A stretch of DNA of 64,000 nt from Myxococcales bacterium (GTDB taxonomy: Bacteria > Myxococcota_A > Polyangia > Palsa-1104), in the NCBI GenBank assembly GCA_028287105.1, contig JAQBQH010000258.1, positions 1 through 64,000 on the forward strand. Reading direction: 5' to 3'. The position numbers and the translations under genes are program-made. The notes under the pieces are model-generated. The model worked only from the letters and a program-made list of their open reading frames with translations, made no database searches and was not told the DNA's origin. Shown here piece after piece: positions 39,677-48,964 of this stretch. Position 1 is the stretch's first letter; each line of letters begins with the position of its first letter.

Positions 39677-40300
39677 ATGCCGCAGAATGTGCCCGCCCGG
39701 GAGGCGTTCGATCGGCTCGTCGCCGGGAACCGCCGCTATATGCAGAACGTCCGCAGCGTCGACTCGATGCTGAGCCATAGCCGCCGCGATCTCGACCCGC
39801 AGCGGCCGTTCGCCATCGTCCTCGGCTGCTCGGACTCGCGCGCGCCTGCCGAGGTCGTCTTCGATCAAGGGCTGGGCGATCTGTTCGTCATCCGCGTCGC
39901 CGGCAACATCGTCGCACCGTCGCAGGTCGGCTCGGTCGAGTTCGCGGCGGAGCGCTTCGGCACCCGCCTCGTCATCGTGATGGGCCACTCGAGCTGCGGC
40001 GCCATCGATGCCGCCCTCGAAGCGGTCGAGCGCGACGAAGGGCGCTCGCGCAACCTGATGTCGATCGTCGATCGCGTGCGGTCGAGCATCGAGTCGCTCG
40101 TCGCGACCGATCTCGCCGACGATCCGGTACGCCTGCGCAAGGAAGCCGTGCGCGCCAACGTGCGCGCGTCGGTGAGCCACCTCCGGCACAGCTCGGAGGT
40201 GATCGAGCGGCTCATCGTCAGCGACGGTCTCCTGGTGGTTGGGGCCGAGCTGGATCTGGCGACGGGAGAAGTCGGGTTCTTCGACGGAGTGCCCGAGTAG
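39677..40300 (+). CDS. beta-class carbonic anhydrase
   Basis: Zinc enzyme interconverting CO2 and bicarbonate, 207 aa. Zinc ligands are Cys51 (CSDSR), His104 and Cys107 (GHSSCGA); Asp53 and Arg55 form the catalytic dyad of the CxDxR motif. The fold is complete, with GDLFVIRVAGNIV and a C-terminal strand GAELDLATGEVGFF typical of prokaryotic beta-CAs. No signal peptide, so it acts in the cytoplasm. It may supply bicarbonate for carboxylases such as the AccC-type enzyme in this window, but the two genes are not linked. Confidence 0.96.
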   Translation: MPQNVPAREAFDRLVAGNRRYMQNVRSVDSMLSHSRRDLDPQRPFAIVLGCSDSRAPAEVVFDQGLGDLFVIRVAGNIVAPSQVGSVEFAAERFGTRLVIVMGHSSCGAIDAALEAVERDEGRSRNLMSIVDRVRSSIESLVATDLADDPVRLRKEAVRANVRASVSHLRHSSEVIERLIVSDGLLVVGAELDLATGEVGFFDGVPE

Positions 40301-40327
40301 GGCTCTCTCCGTCGAAGATCCCCTTTT
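40279..40327 (+). terminator. intrinsic terminator overlapping the carbonic anhydrase stop
   Basis: CTTCGACGGAG (40279-40289) is the exact reverse complement of CTCCGTCGAAG (40307-40317). An inner GCCC/GGGC stem closes the loop, and TTTT follows at 40324-40327. The upstream arm lies inside the coding sequence, and the TAG (40298-40300) is in the loop. Convergent with the 40331 gene. Confidence 0.75.
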
Positions 40328-40330
40328 AAC

Positions 40331-40753
40331 CTACGCCCGCGGCTGGTTTTCAATCGCGGCGTCGGGCGCCCGATTTTCCCCGCGCTGCCGCTGCTCGCCG
40401 CGTCCCTCCAGACGCCCCTCGCCGCGGCCCTGCTGCTCCTCGAACGAAATGCGCATCTGCCGACTGCTCTCGTCCGCCTGCTGCTGCAGCGCCTGGAATC
40501 CGCGCGTCACGAACCCCACGATGTACAGCGTCGTCGCTGCGAAGCCGACCGCGATGGCGGCCGGCAGCGCCACGATCCCTTCGGCCGCCCGCTGCCACTG
40601 CTGCATCGACTGCTGGGACAACGTCTGAGCCAGCCGTTCGACATCTCGGCGCTGCTGTTCGAGGCGTGACGAGCCCTCGAGCTGCTCCGTCATTCCTTCG
40701 TTGCCGCGCATTCCGCGGTTGGTGCCCCGCCCCTGCTCTTCGTACATGGCCAT
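40331..40753 (-). CDS. Gln/Arg-rich single-pass membrane protein, unknown
   Basis: 140 aa. The N-terminal half is polar and Gln/Arg-rich (LEQQRRDVERLAQTLSQQSM, likely coiled coil). One TM segment is central (GIVALPAAIAVGFAATTLYI, about 60-82). A second Gln/Arg/Glu-rich helix (QALQQQADESSRQMRISFEEQ) and a low-complexity tail follow. It resembles phasin-like amphipathic proteins in composition, but I cannot assign a family. AAGGAG lies 8 nt before the ATG. Confidence 0.65.
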   Translation of the reverse strand: MAMYEEQGRGTNRGMRGNEGMTEQLEGSSRLEQQRRDVERLAQTLSQQSMQQWQRAAEGIVALPAAIAVGFAATTLYIVGFVTRGFQALQQQADESSRQMRISFEEQQGRGEGRLEGRGEQRQRGENRAPDAAIENQPRA

Positions 40754-40828
40754 GGATGTGCTCCTTGGAATTTTCGTCGGTCTAGTCCGACGCTCGCGGG
40801 CAGGAACCTGGGGACGAGGCGCGCCGTG

Positions 40829-41320
40829 TCAATCGGGTCGACGTACCACCGCGGAAGCGCCCCCGCGCACCAACGCACCCGTGAGCCAGGAGCCGATCAG
40901 CGCCAGCACCACGCCGAAGCCGAGGAAGCCGAGATCCCACGCCTGCTCGTGCAGCCCCGGATGAACGTGATGCACGCGCAGAAGCGTATGGTCGATCACG
41001 CCTTCGACGACGTTGAAGGTTCCCCAGCCGAAGAGGAGCGCTCCGCCGAAGCGACGCGACGACCACGGCCGCTCGTCCGCGGGCGCTGCGCCGGCACGCC
41101 ACAAGAGCGCGAGGCCGGTCGCCGTCATGATCCAGGTCAGCGCGTGAAACAGACCGTCCCAGACCATGTTGTATTTCATGTGCACGAGATCGAGCGGCGG
41201 CACACGGCTCGACAGCATGTTGTGCCACTGCAAGATCTGATGGAGCACGATGCCGTCGACGAAGCCGCCGAGGCCCGCGCCGATGAGGATCCCGGCGGTC
41301 GTGACCGAGGGTCTCGACAC
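40829..41320 (-). CDS. DUF2243-family membrane protein
   Basis: 163-aa integral membrane protein with four TM helices and several conserved His. GLGGFVDGIVLHQILQWHNM is the DUF2243 signature, followed by FHALTWIMTATGLALLW, FGWGTFNVVEGVIDHTLLRV and HHVHPGLHE. The pattern of paired His in membrane helices suggests haem or metal binding, and family members often sit near cytochrome oxidase genes, but the function is unknown. The start is GTG, 3 bp after the stop of the 69-aa gene, so they form an operon. Confidence 0.9.
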   Translation of the reverse strand: MSRPSVTTAGILIGAGLGGFVDGIVLHQILQWHNMLSSRVPPLDLVHMKYNMVWDGLFHALTWIMTATGLALLWRAGAAPADERPWSSRRFGGALLFGWGTFNVVEGVIDHTLLRVHHVHPGLHEQAWDLGFLGFGVVLALIGSWLTGALVRGGASAVVRRPD

Positions 41321-41323
41321 GGG

Positions 41324-41533
41324 TCAGTCCTCCCGGGCGTCGACGCGCTTCAAATGGGCGTCGACGATCCAGGCGATGAGCGCGGTCAAGGCGAACGGCG
41401 CGGCGGCCGCCGCCAGGTGCAACCAGAAATCGCTGGCCATCACGAGCGCGCGCGCCTGGGTGCCGGCGGCGCAGCTCGGGCAATCGCGGCCACCGAGGGC
41501 GGCGGCGAGCGCGTAAAACGTGTCACCAACCAT
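41324..41533 (-). CDS. small membrane protein upstream of DUF2243
   Basis: 69 aa with a CPSC pair (GGRDCPSCAAG) near the N-terminus and one TM helix (FWLHLAAAAAPFALTALIAWIV, about 36-57), then a charged tail. The closely spaced Cys pair could bind metal or form a disulfide. Family not recognised. It is 3 bp from the DUF2243 gene, which suggests joint function. Confidence 0.6.
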   Translation of the reverse strand: MVGDTFYALAAALGGRDCPSCAAGTQARALVMASDFWLHLAAAAAPFALTALIAWIVDAHLKRVDARED

Positions 41534-41593
41534 GGCGTCGACTATCTGCGCGCCGAGCGCCGTGTCGATACAGTCGCGCCTCGATTGCTTGCG

Positions 41594-41971
41594 TCAGGCG
41601 CTGTGCCGGGCCTCCCCGGCGAGCAGCTGGTCGATCGCCGTCAAGAGCTCGGTCGACACGAATGGCTTGGTAATGAATGCATCGATGCCGGCCTCGAACG
41701 CGCGCGTTGCCATCTGTTCGTGCGCCGAAATCAGGATGATCGGAACGGTCGAGGCATAGCGCTGCCGCAGGCGCGCGACGAGCTGCACGCCGGTCATCCC
41801 ACCGCCGAGGGCGTAGTCGACGATGACCAACTGGGGAGCGAATCGGGCGAAGGCGACGAGCGCCCGCTCACCGCTCGTCAACGCCTCGACGACGTGACCG
41901 CGCGATTCGAGCAGCAGTCTGCACACGAATGCGAGGTCCTCGTCGTCGTTCACGAACATGATCTTCGCCAT
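41594..41971 (-). CDS. single-domain response regulator
   Basis: 125-aa CheY-like receiver without an output domain. Acidic pocket residues are in FVNDDEDLAFV, the phospho-acceptor Asp in LVIVDYALGGG, the conserved Ser in IILISAHE and the Lys in FITKPF. Its 5' end overlaps the 3' end of the upstream histidine kinase ORF by 104 bp in another frame, so the two are a co-translated pair. A slightly earlier ATG (41989) is possible. The downstream target is unknown; single-domain regulators act by protein contact or phosphorelay. Confidence 0.9.
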   Translation of the reverse strand: MAKIMFVNDDEDLAFVCRLLLESRGHVVEALTSGERALVAFARFAPQLVIVDYALGGGMTGVQLVARLRQRYASTVPIILISAHEQMATRAFEAGIDAFITKPFVSTELLTAIDQLLAGEARHSA

Positions 41972-43061
41972 TCCCGAGAGGCTCTGCATTCTCGGTGCCC
42001 GCGGCGCGCGGCCAGCGGCCACTCGACGGAAGGTCGAAGCGCACGCGACCGCCTGCTCCCTCGACGAATCGCACCGTGCCGTCGTGCGCCGCGGCGACGG
42101 CGCGAGCGACCGCCAGGCCGAGCCCGGTGCCGCCGCGCCGGTGCGAGATGAACGGCTCGAAGACGCGCTCGCGCTGCTCGGCGGGTAGCCCGGCGCCTTC
42201 GTCGCGAAACTCGACGGAAACACCGCCGCGCCGCCGCTGCAGGACGATGGTCACGGTCGAGCCTTCCGGCGTGAGCTGGATGGCGTTGAGCAGCACGTTG
42301 CCGAAGGCGCGGCGCAACCCGCACTTCGCGCCTGCGATCGTGGCGCTCGCCAGCTGCTGGACGATGGTGATGTGGCGCGCCTCGGCGTGTACGCGCGCGT
42401 CCTCGGCGATTTCGGCCAGGAGCTGGTGCAGCGCGACCGGCTCCTTGACGTTGGTGCTGCTGCCCGCGAGCAGCGGCAGCTCGTCGAGAAGCTCGCGCTG
42501 CCGGTCGATCGAGCGTACGCAGCGCTCGGCATGCCGCCGTTGGCCTTCGTCGGCAGGTTGCATCAGCGCCAGCGACAGTGAGAGCGTCGCCAGCGGCTGC
42601 TTGAAGTCGTGAACGAACTGCGCGAGCTGCTGATCGACGGCCTGGACGCGCGCGCGCCGCTGCTCGGCGCCCAGATAGGGCGCCGCCATCATGCACAGCG
42701 CCTTGGATTCCGCACCTCCCCCGCCGCCGCCGACGTAGACGCGCGCCACGTGACGGCGCCCGTCGTAGACCTCCTCGCAGCGCCACTGACGGAACGGAGT
42801 GACCCGTCCCAGCCACGCCTGCGCGCTGCCGTCGGTCGGCAGCTCGTCGATGGCGCTGCCGACCGGTCCACTGACCGCCGCGACGCGCCACCCATCCCGG
42901 CCGCGCACGACCACGATGCACGGCAGTCGAAAGCGCCGAAATTGCTCCTCCGACACAATGCCTGCCGCGTCTCCGCCATGTGTCGCGGCGTGCAGCCGTC
43001 GCAAAAAAGACAGCCGTTGATGCGCGGAACCCGCTCCACCCCTACCCCCCACCATCCCCAT
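41868..43061 (-). CDS. sensor histidine kinase
   Basis: 397-aa soluble kinase without TM helices. The N-terminal domain (about 10-135) is poorly conserved and possibly GAF/PAS-like (PCIVVVRGRDGWRVAAVSG). The kinase core has H-box FVHDFKQPLATLSLSL, N-box AFGNVLLNAIQLTPEGS, G1 FRDEGAGLPAEQ and G2 GGTGLGLAVARAVAAAHDG. The last 35 residues lie in the region shared with the receiver gene and look like read-through of the other frame, not a conserved domain. It probably phosphorylates the receiver encoded immediately downstream. Confidence 0.9.
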   Translation of the reverse strand: MGMVGGRGGAGSAHQRLSFLRRLHAATHGGDAAGIVSEEQFRRFRLPCIVVVRGRDGWRVAAVSGPVGSAIDELPTDGSAQAWLGRVTPFRQWRCEEVYDGRRHVARVYVGGGGGGAESKALCMMAAPYLGAEQRRARVQAVDQQLAQFVHDFKQPLATLSLSLALMQPADEGQRRHAERCVRSIDRQRELLDELPLLAGSSTNVKEPVALHQLLAEIAEDARVHAEARHITIVQQLASATIAGAKCGLRRAFGNVLLNAIQLTPEGSTVTIVLQRRRGGVSVEFRDEGAGLPAEQRERVFEPFISHRRGGTGLGLAVARAVAAAHDGTVRFVEGAGGRVRFDLPSSGRWPRAAGTENAEPLGNGEDHVRERRRGPRIRVQTAARIARSRRRGVDER

Positions 43062-43389
43062 GAGCCCTCCGCTTCGCCCGAATGCATTAGCCGACCGCGA
43101 CGACCGCCGTCAACTCGCACGATGACGTGAGCGGGATCAACTGCACCTGATTCTGTGCGCGTGTGCGATTGCGCGATCGGGCGACGCACTGATCGTAGCC
43201 TCTTGAATCCGGGTTTAGCCGTATCGAAGTTGGCTCCTCTCTCCGTATCAGCCGCTGTCGCCGTCGTCGCTTTTTGCAGTTCCAGCGTCGCCGGCAACGG
43301 CCCGAGCCGCGATCGCCGCGGCTCCTCGATGGAAACCCGTCCCTCGCGAAGCGAGAACGGTCCGCACAATCGTCGATGGAGGACTCCTC
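43062..43389. other. divergent region with leader hairpins
   Basis: 328 bp without a gene. It holds a perfect hairpin GAGCCGCG-ATCGC-CGCGGCTC (43304-43324) and a smaller one CTCGC-GAA-GCGAG (43343-43355), both upstream of the 43390 gene and probably in its mRNA leader. The segment around 43195-43280 is relatively A/T-rich and may contain the promoters for both directions. Nothing else recognised. Confidence 0.45.
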
Positions 43390-43740
43390 ATGAAAAGATC
43401 CATGCAGTGGATTCGCGCCGTGGCCGTCGCAGTACCGTTGGTCTTGTCGGGTGTCGCGTCCGCGCAAAGCGGCGGATCGGGCTCGACCGGCTCGCAGGGC
43501 TCTGGTTCGCAAGGCAGCGGCTCCTCCGGCGGGACCGGTTCCGGATCGACGGGCTCGGGATCGACAGGCTCAGGATCGACGGGAACCGGCTCGACGGGCT
43601 CGACGGGCTCGACGGGCTCGACGGGCTCGATGGGCACCCCGAGCGGCGGCGGCTCGAGCGGCTCTTCGTCTTCCAAGAAGAGCAAGAAGCACAAGGGCAG
43701 CACCGGGGACAACAGCGGCGGCGGCGCTCCGCCTCCGTAG
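43390..43740 (+). CDS. secreted Gly/Ser/Thr-repeat protein A
   Basis: 116 aa. A clear signal peptide (IRAVAVAVPLVLSGVASAQ, cleavage after ASA) is followed by about 60 residues of GSTGS-type repeats, a Lys-rich patch (SSKKSKKHKG) and a Gly/Pro end. The mature part has almost no hydrophobic residues and should be disordered. GGAGGA precedes the ATG. It is a paralogue of the next plus-strand gene by layout: same signal type, repeats and KKSKxxK patch. Role unknown; an extracellular matrix or surface component is a guess. Confidence 0.75.
   Translation: MKRSMQWIRAVAVAVPLVLSGVASAQSGGSGSTGSQGSGSQGSGSSGGTGSGSTGSGSTGSGSTGTGSTGSTGSTGSTGSMGTPSGGGSSGSSSSKKSKKHKGSTGDNSGGGAPPP
43545..43635 (+). repeat. 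short tandem repeats encoding GSTGS
   Basis: Units of 9 to 15 bp built from GGCTCGACG and GGATCGACGGG recur, ending with four almost exact GGCTCGACG copies. The near identity of copies points to recent expansion by slippage. Confidence 0.8.
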
Positions 43741-43881
43741 GCCGATCAGGCGGCCGTCCGCGCTCGTGAAAAGCCCCCGCTCGTCGGTGCCGTCTCGGGG
43801 TGGGTTCGGTGCCGTAATCGAGAGCACCAGACCGTGCCGCGGGGAAAACGGAACGTCCGGTGCAGGCCATCTTCCCTGAAC

Positions 43882-43897
43882 GCCGTCGAAGGACGGC
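43882..43897 (+). promoter_or_regulatory. hairpin abutting the ribosome site of protein B
   Basis: GCCGTC-GAAG-GACGGC is a perfect 6-bp stem ending one base before AGGAGG (from 43898). Such a hairpin can affect access to the ribosome site or protect the mRNA 5' end. Confidence 0.35.
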
Positions 43898-43908
43898 AGG
43901 AGGGAACA

Positions 43909-44562
43909 ATGAATCGACGGACGATGCAGTTCATCAAAGCTGCGCTGGTCTCACTGCCGCTCGCGTTGTCGGGAGTGGCGTTGGCGCAAACGAGCGGGGG
44001 CAGCGCGGGCGGCTCGACAGGCGGCGGCTCGACGGGTAGCTCGGGAAGCTCGCAGGGAACGGGCTCCTCGGGGTCACAGGGTAGCGGCTCCTCGGGCGCC
44101 GGCGCGATGGGAACCGGTAGTACTTCGGGCGGCGCGACCGGTAGCGGCGCGGGCGGCGGCAGCCAGCCGAGCGGCACCAGCACCGGAAGTGGCTCATCGG
44201 GCTCCATGGGCACCGGCTCCAGCGGCAGCGGCTCGACGGGCGCTGGCGCCATGGACACGGGCTCGCAGGGCACGGGCTCTCAGGGCACGGGCTCGCAGGG
44301 CACGGGCTCGCAGGGCAGCAGCGGCTCCCAGGGCGGCGGCTCGACGGGCGGAGGCTCGACGGGCTCGAGTGGCTCCGGTTCCATGGGCAGCGGCTCGAGC
44401 GGCTCCGGCTCCTCCATGGGCACCGGCAGCAGCGGCTCCATGGGCAACGACACCGGCACCTCCGGCACCGGCACCTCCACGCCCAAGAAGTCGAAACACC
44501 GCAGCTCGAAGTCGGGAAGCTCGGGAAGCTCGGGAAGCTCGGGCGGCGCCACCGTTCCGTAA
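43909..44562 (+). CDS. secreted Gly/Ser/Thr-repeat protein B
   Basis: 217 aa, a longer relative of the preceding protein. The signal peptide is FIKAALVSLPLALSGVALAQ. A 160-residue Gly/Ser/Thr/Gln region follows, including four GSQGT units, then a Lys/Ser-rich patch (TPKKSKHRSSKSG) and a Gly/Ser end. The ATG at 43909 follows CAGGAGGGAACA. The composition predicts an unfolded, highly soluble extracellular chain with a cationic C-terminal patch that could contact anionic polysaccharide. No known family. Confidence 0.75.
   Translation: MNRRTMQFIKAALVSLPLALSGVALAQTSGGSAGGSTGGGSTGSSGSSQGTGSSGSQGSGSSGAGAMGTGSTSGGATGSGAGGGSQPSGTSTGSGSSGSMGTGSSGSGSTGAGAMDTGSQGTGSQGTGSQGTGSQGSSGSQGGGSTGGGSTGSSGSGSMGSGSSGSGSSMGTGSSGSMGNDTGTSGTGTSTPKKSKHRSSKSGSSGSSGSSGGATVP
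44260..44319 (+). repeat. four tandem 15-bp repeats
   Basis: GGCTCGCAGGGCACG occurs four times head to tail (one silent G to T change; the last unit ends AGC), encoding GSQGT GSQGT GSQGT GSQGS in protein B. High DNA identity suggests recent duplication. Confidence 0.9.
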
Positions 44563-44599
44563 CCATCCAGAAACATCTCCGCGTCTCGACCGGGACCGC

Positions 44600-44633
44600 G
44601 TTGCCGGCGCCACCGCGTGGTTGCGCCGGCAAC
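44600..44633. terminator. bidirectional terminator hairpin
   Basis: GTTGCCGGCGC (44600-44610) and GCGCCGGCAAC (44623-44633) form a perfect 11-bp stem. The 12-nt loop can add three more pairs (ACC/GGT). It is centred between the stops of convergent genes (44562 and 44654), so it probably ends both the repeat-protein mRNA and the long glycan operon. Confidence 0.65.
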
Positions 44634-44653
44634 CGGCGCTACCCAAACAGCGA

Positions 44654-45606
<953 letters not shown>

Positions 45607-45625
<19 letters not shown>

Positions 45626-46728
45626 GTAATCTCCCCCACCCTTCTGCTCTTTCGATGTCCCGGGCTCATCGACAGCGACTGCAGATAGCCCTCGAGCGTG
45701 ACGGCGCGATGCGCGGCGGTGTGCTCGCGGAGGACGCGCTGGCGCGCTGCGGTCGCGACCAGGCGGCGCTCGGCCTCGGGGAGATCGTCGAGAATGGAGA
45801 GGGTCTCCTCGGGAGATTGGCTCGAGAGGATCTCGCGACCGGGCGTGAAGAAGTCTTCGAGGCCGGGCCACGCGTCGCTGATGATGGGCACTCCGCACGC
45901 GGCCGCTTCGAAGAGCCGCACGCTCGGCGACCAGCCGGCCGCGATCATGTCGGCGCGCGTGAGGTTGAGCGTGAAGCGCTGCGCACCGTAGAACTCGCGG
46001 TGCTCGCCCGGCGCGACGTGCATGACGCGCTCGACATTCGGCGGCCAGGCGATGGCGCTCGGATATTGCGGGCCGGCGACGGTGAAGCGCAGCCGCGGAC
46101 GGCGCCGCGCCGGCTCGAGCAGGCGACACTCGAGCCCCGGCTGCCGGTCGGGCGAATAGGTCCCGAGATAGCCGAGGTCCCAGCGCGCCAGCTGCGACGA
46201 AGGCTCGTAGAGCAGCGGGTCGACCGCGCAGTAGAGCGGCCGCGCGTTCGCGCCATACGAGCGTGCCAGCTTGTCGAGCAGCGGTCCGCCGGTGAACGAC
46301 AGATAGAGCGGATAGCGCCCGGCGAGCGCGGGCGTCAGATATTCGCAGCCGCCGTCCGCGAGCCGCCGCGCAGTCACCGGCGTGTCGATGTCGTAGAACG
46401 CGCTGATGCCGCGCGCCGTCGCCAGCACCCACTCGCCGACGGCGCACCCGTCGGGCACGTAGGAGCCGACGATGACCACGTCGGCGTCGCGCACCTCGGC
46501 GGCGAAGCGCGCGCGCAGCTCGTCCAGGCTCCCGTAGAGCTCGGTGCGGCAGAACGGCGGCGCCGGCAGGTCGCGGTTTTGCGCGTACCAGGGAGCGTCG
46601 CGCTCGAGGAAGAGGACGTCGTGTCCGCGTTCGGCGAGCGCGCGCAGGAGCGCCCGATAGGTCGTGGCGTGGCCGTTGCCCCACGACGAGGTGATCGAGA
46701 GGCCGAGGACGCAGAAGCGGAGGCTCAT
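45607..46728 (-). CDS. CgeB-family glycosyltransferase
   Basis: 373-aa GT-B enzyme. The N-terminus [20 protein letters not shown] and [20 protein letters not shown] match the first gene of this cluster (59976-61124) closely, so the two are paralogues. The C-terminal donor domain has the CgeB/Glyco_trans_1_2 block [24 protein letters not shown] followed by TPGREIL. Donor sugar unknown; UDP-xylose or UDP-glucuronate are candidates given the neighbours. The start overlaps the upstream gene's end by 4 bp. Confidence 0.92.
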
Positions 46729-47822
46729 GCGACCGCTCCCTCGAGCTCGGCCGCGCCCTCGAGGAGCGCCTCCAGCTCGGCGGCCCGATGCGCGTAGGTA
46801 TGCTGGGAGAGGACCCGGCGGCGGGCCGCCTCGCCGATCTCGCGGGCGCGCTCGGGCGAGAGCCGCGCCAACTGCGAGGCGACCTCGGCGCCGTCGTGCG
46901 CGACGAGGATCTCGCGATCGGGCTCGAGAAACTGCTCGACGCCGGCGAAGGCGTCGGTGATGACACAGGCCCCGGCGCCGGCCGCTTCGAACACGCGCGT
47001 CGCCGGCGAGAAGCCGTAGCGCGCCATGCTGTCGCGGTTGATGTTGAGCACCGCCATGGCCGTGACGTTGAGCGCGTTGTGGTCGCGCGTATAGACGTGG
47101 CCGAGCGCGCGTACGTTGGCGGGCAGGGGCTTATCGTGCCAGCCGTTGCCGCCGAGGAGGAAGCGGCGCTCCGGTGCCAGCGACGCGGCCCGCAGGAAGA
47201 ACTCCTCGACGCGCGCTTCGCGGTCGGGCAGCCGGTTGCCGAGGAACGCCAGCTCGCAGGCGAAGCGCGGATCGGGCGCCGACGGATGGTGCGTCGTCGG
47301 GTCGAGCGCGTTGTAGATGGGGACGCAGCGACGGGCGCCGAACGCCTCGTAGGCGCGGGTCACGGGGACGCCGCCGCCGTAGGTCAGCACCAGATCGTAC
47401 GCTGGGATGAGCGGGCGGAAGCGATCGTGCGGATCCGCCTCGACGCGGTCGAGCGTGGCCGGGGCGTCGACGTCCCAGTAGATGGCACGGGCTCCCGGTG
47501 CGCGCGCCTCGAGGACGCCGCGCTCGAGCAGCGCGTCGAAGACGCCGACACCGCTGGCCTTGACCACGAGATCGGCGCCGCGCGCCTCGGCGAGCGCGCG
47601 CTGCACCGCCGTCTCGGTCGGCGGGTAGACGACGACGCGCGCCCACGGCGGGTCGTCGATGTCGCGATGCTTCTGCCGATCGTAGGCGTCGGGCTCGTAG
47701 AACGTGATGCGATGGCCGCGCTCCGCCAGTGCCCGCAGCATGCCGCGATAGTAGGTGGCGGCGCCGTTCCAGTAGGCCGAGACCAGGCTCGAGCCGAAGA
47801 ACGAGATGTCGAGGCCCTTCAT
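46725..47822 (-). CDS. CgeB-family glycosyltransferase
   Basis: 365 aa, GT-B fold. Starts [20 protein letters not shown] and carries [20 protein letters not shown] and the donor-site block [23 protein letters not shown] with [12 protein letters not shown]. More distant from the other CgeB-like enzymes here. Overlaps both neighbouring genes by 4 bp, so it is coupled in the operon. Confidence 0.92.
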   Translation of the reverse strand: MKGLDISFFGSSLVSAYWNGAATYYRGMLRALAERGHRITFYEPDAYDRQKHRDIDDPPWARVVVYPPTETAVQRALAEARGADLVVKASGVGVFDALLERGVLEARAPGARAIYWDVDAPATLDRVEADPHDRFRPLIPAYDLVLTYGGGVPVTRAYEAFGARRCVPIYNALDPTTHHPSAPDPRFACELAFLGNRLPDREARVEEFFLRAASLAPERRFLLGGNGWHDKPLPANVRALGHVYTRDHNALNVTAMAVLNINRDSMARYGFSPATRVFEAAGAGACVITDAFAGVEQFLEPDREILVAHDGAEVASQLARLSPERAREIGEAARRRVLSQHTYAHRAAELEALLEGAAELEGAVA

Positions 47823-48964
47823 GCGTCAGCTCCGATGGCGGTGGGTTGAATGCGACGCAGCGACGGTGCGACCTCGACCCCGAGCTCACGCGCGATGGCC
47901 AGGAGCTCATCGGCGCGATGCGCGCAGGTGTGTCGCATGAGGATGGTCCGCCGGCCGTGCGCGGCGAGCGACGCCGCGTAGGCGCCGTCGGCGAGGATGG
48001 CGCGCAGGTGGCGCTTCATCTCCGCGCCGTCGCGCGCGACCAGATAGTCTTCGCCGGGCGTGAACAGCCGCTCGACGTCATCCCAGGGCGCCGACACCAG
48101 CGGAATGGCGCAGGCCAGCGCCTCGAACGGCCGGATGGTCGGGATTCCCGGCAGCGCGGTCACGTAGTGGCGCCGCGGCACGTGGACGGTGACGCGATGG
48201 CGCGCGAAGACGGCCGGGACGTCGAAGTTGGCCAGCCAGCCGCCATAGCGAAGCCGCGTCCTGCCGAGCGCGCGCCGCGCTTCGTCGGGGTAGCGCACGC
48301 CGTGGACCGTGCCGTCGAGGCCGAGCGCGCGCGCGGGCTCGATGAGGAATTCGTCGAGCTCTCGGGAGCGCTCGTCGTCGCCCCAGTTGCCGATCCAGCA
48401 CAGGTCGCGCGGCGGCGCGGGGGCAGGTCGCGGCGCGAACAGTCGCACGTCGGCGGCCTCGTGAAGCGTCCAGGCGCGACGCGCCCAGCGGTGGCGCAGG
48501 TAGAGATCGCGGATGACGCGGCCGAAGGCGAGGACGCCGTCGTAGCCGGAGAGATCGTACGTGGCCATCTGGGCCGGATCGCTCACCGAGCGATGGTGCG
48601 TGTCGTGGAACAGGAGCGCGTAGCCGCCGTGGGCGACGCGGTGGCCGCCGATGCGGGCCACCAGCGCGCGGTCGTTCCACTCGTGCACGATGACCAGATC
48701 GGCGCCCTCGAGCGCGCCGTCGAGATCGAAGCCTTCGCGGCGATAGCGCACGATGTCGAGCGCCGGATAGATCGTGCGCGTTCGCTCGAGGGCGGCGGGG
48801 CCGGCCTCCGCGACGAGGTTGGCGACGCTCCACGCATCTTCCGGCTCGAACGCGGTGACCGCGTGGCCGCGGGCGACCAACTCGGTGACCAGGCCGCGCA
48901 GAAAGTGAGCGTTGCCGTGGTTCCAGTCGCTCGCCAGCGAATGGGTGAACAGGGCTACGCGCAT
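47819..48964 (-). CDS. CgeB-family glycosyltransferase
   Basis: 381 aa. N-terminal ALFTHSLASDWNHGNAHFLR and FEPEDAWSVANLVAEAG, acceptor-side IVHEWNDRALVARIGGH, donor block RPFEALACAIPLVSAPWDDVERLF with TPGEDYLVARDG. The NHGNAHFLRGL stretch is shared in spirit with the WGNGHAT start of its relatives. The ATG at 48964 overlaps the end of the GT4 gene by 10 bp. Confidence 0.92.
   Translation of the reverse strand: MRVALFTHSLASDWNHGNAHFLRGLVTELVARGHAVTAFEPEDAWSVANLVAEAGPAALERTRTIYPALDIVRYRREGFDLDGALEGADLVIVHEWNDRALVARIGGHRVAHGGYALLFHDTHHRSVSDPAQMATYDLSGYDGVLAFGRVIRDLYLRHRWARRAWTLHEAADVRLFAPRPAPAPPRDLCWIGNWGDDERSRELDEFLIEPARALGLDGTVHGVRYPDEARRALGRTRLRYGGWLANFDVPAVFARHRVTVHVPRRHYVTALPGIPTIRPFEALACAIPLVSAPWDDVERLFTPGEDYLVARDGAEMKRHLRAILADGAYAASLAAHGRRTILMRHTCAHRADELLAIARELGVEVAPSLRRIQPTAIGADA

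Noticed and set aside
43545-44319. CRISPR-like direct repeats
   Set aside because: The repeats are contiguous 9-15 bp coding units without spacers, in frame with Gly/Ser/Thr proteins.
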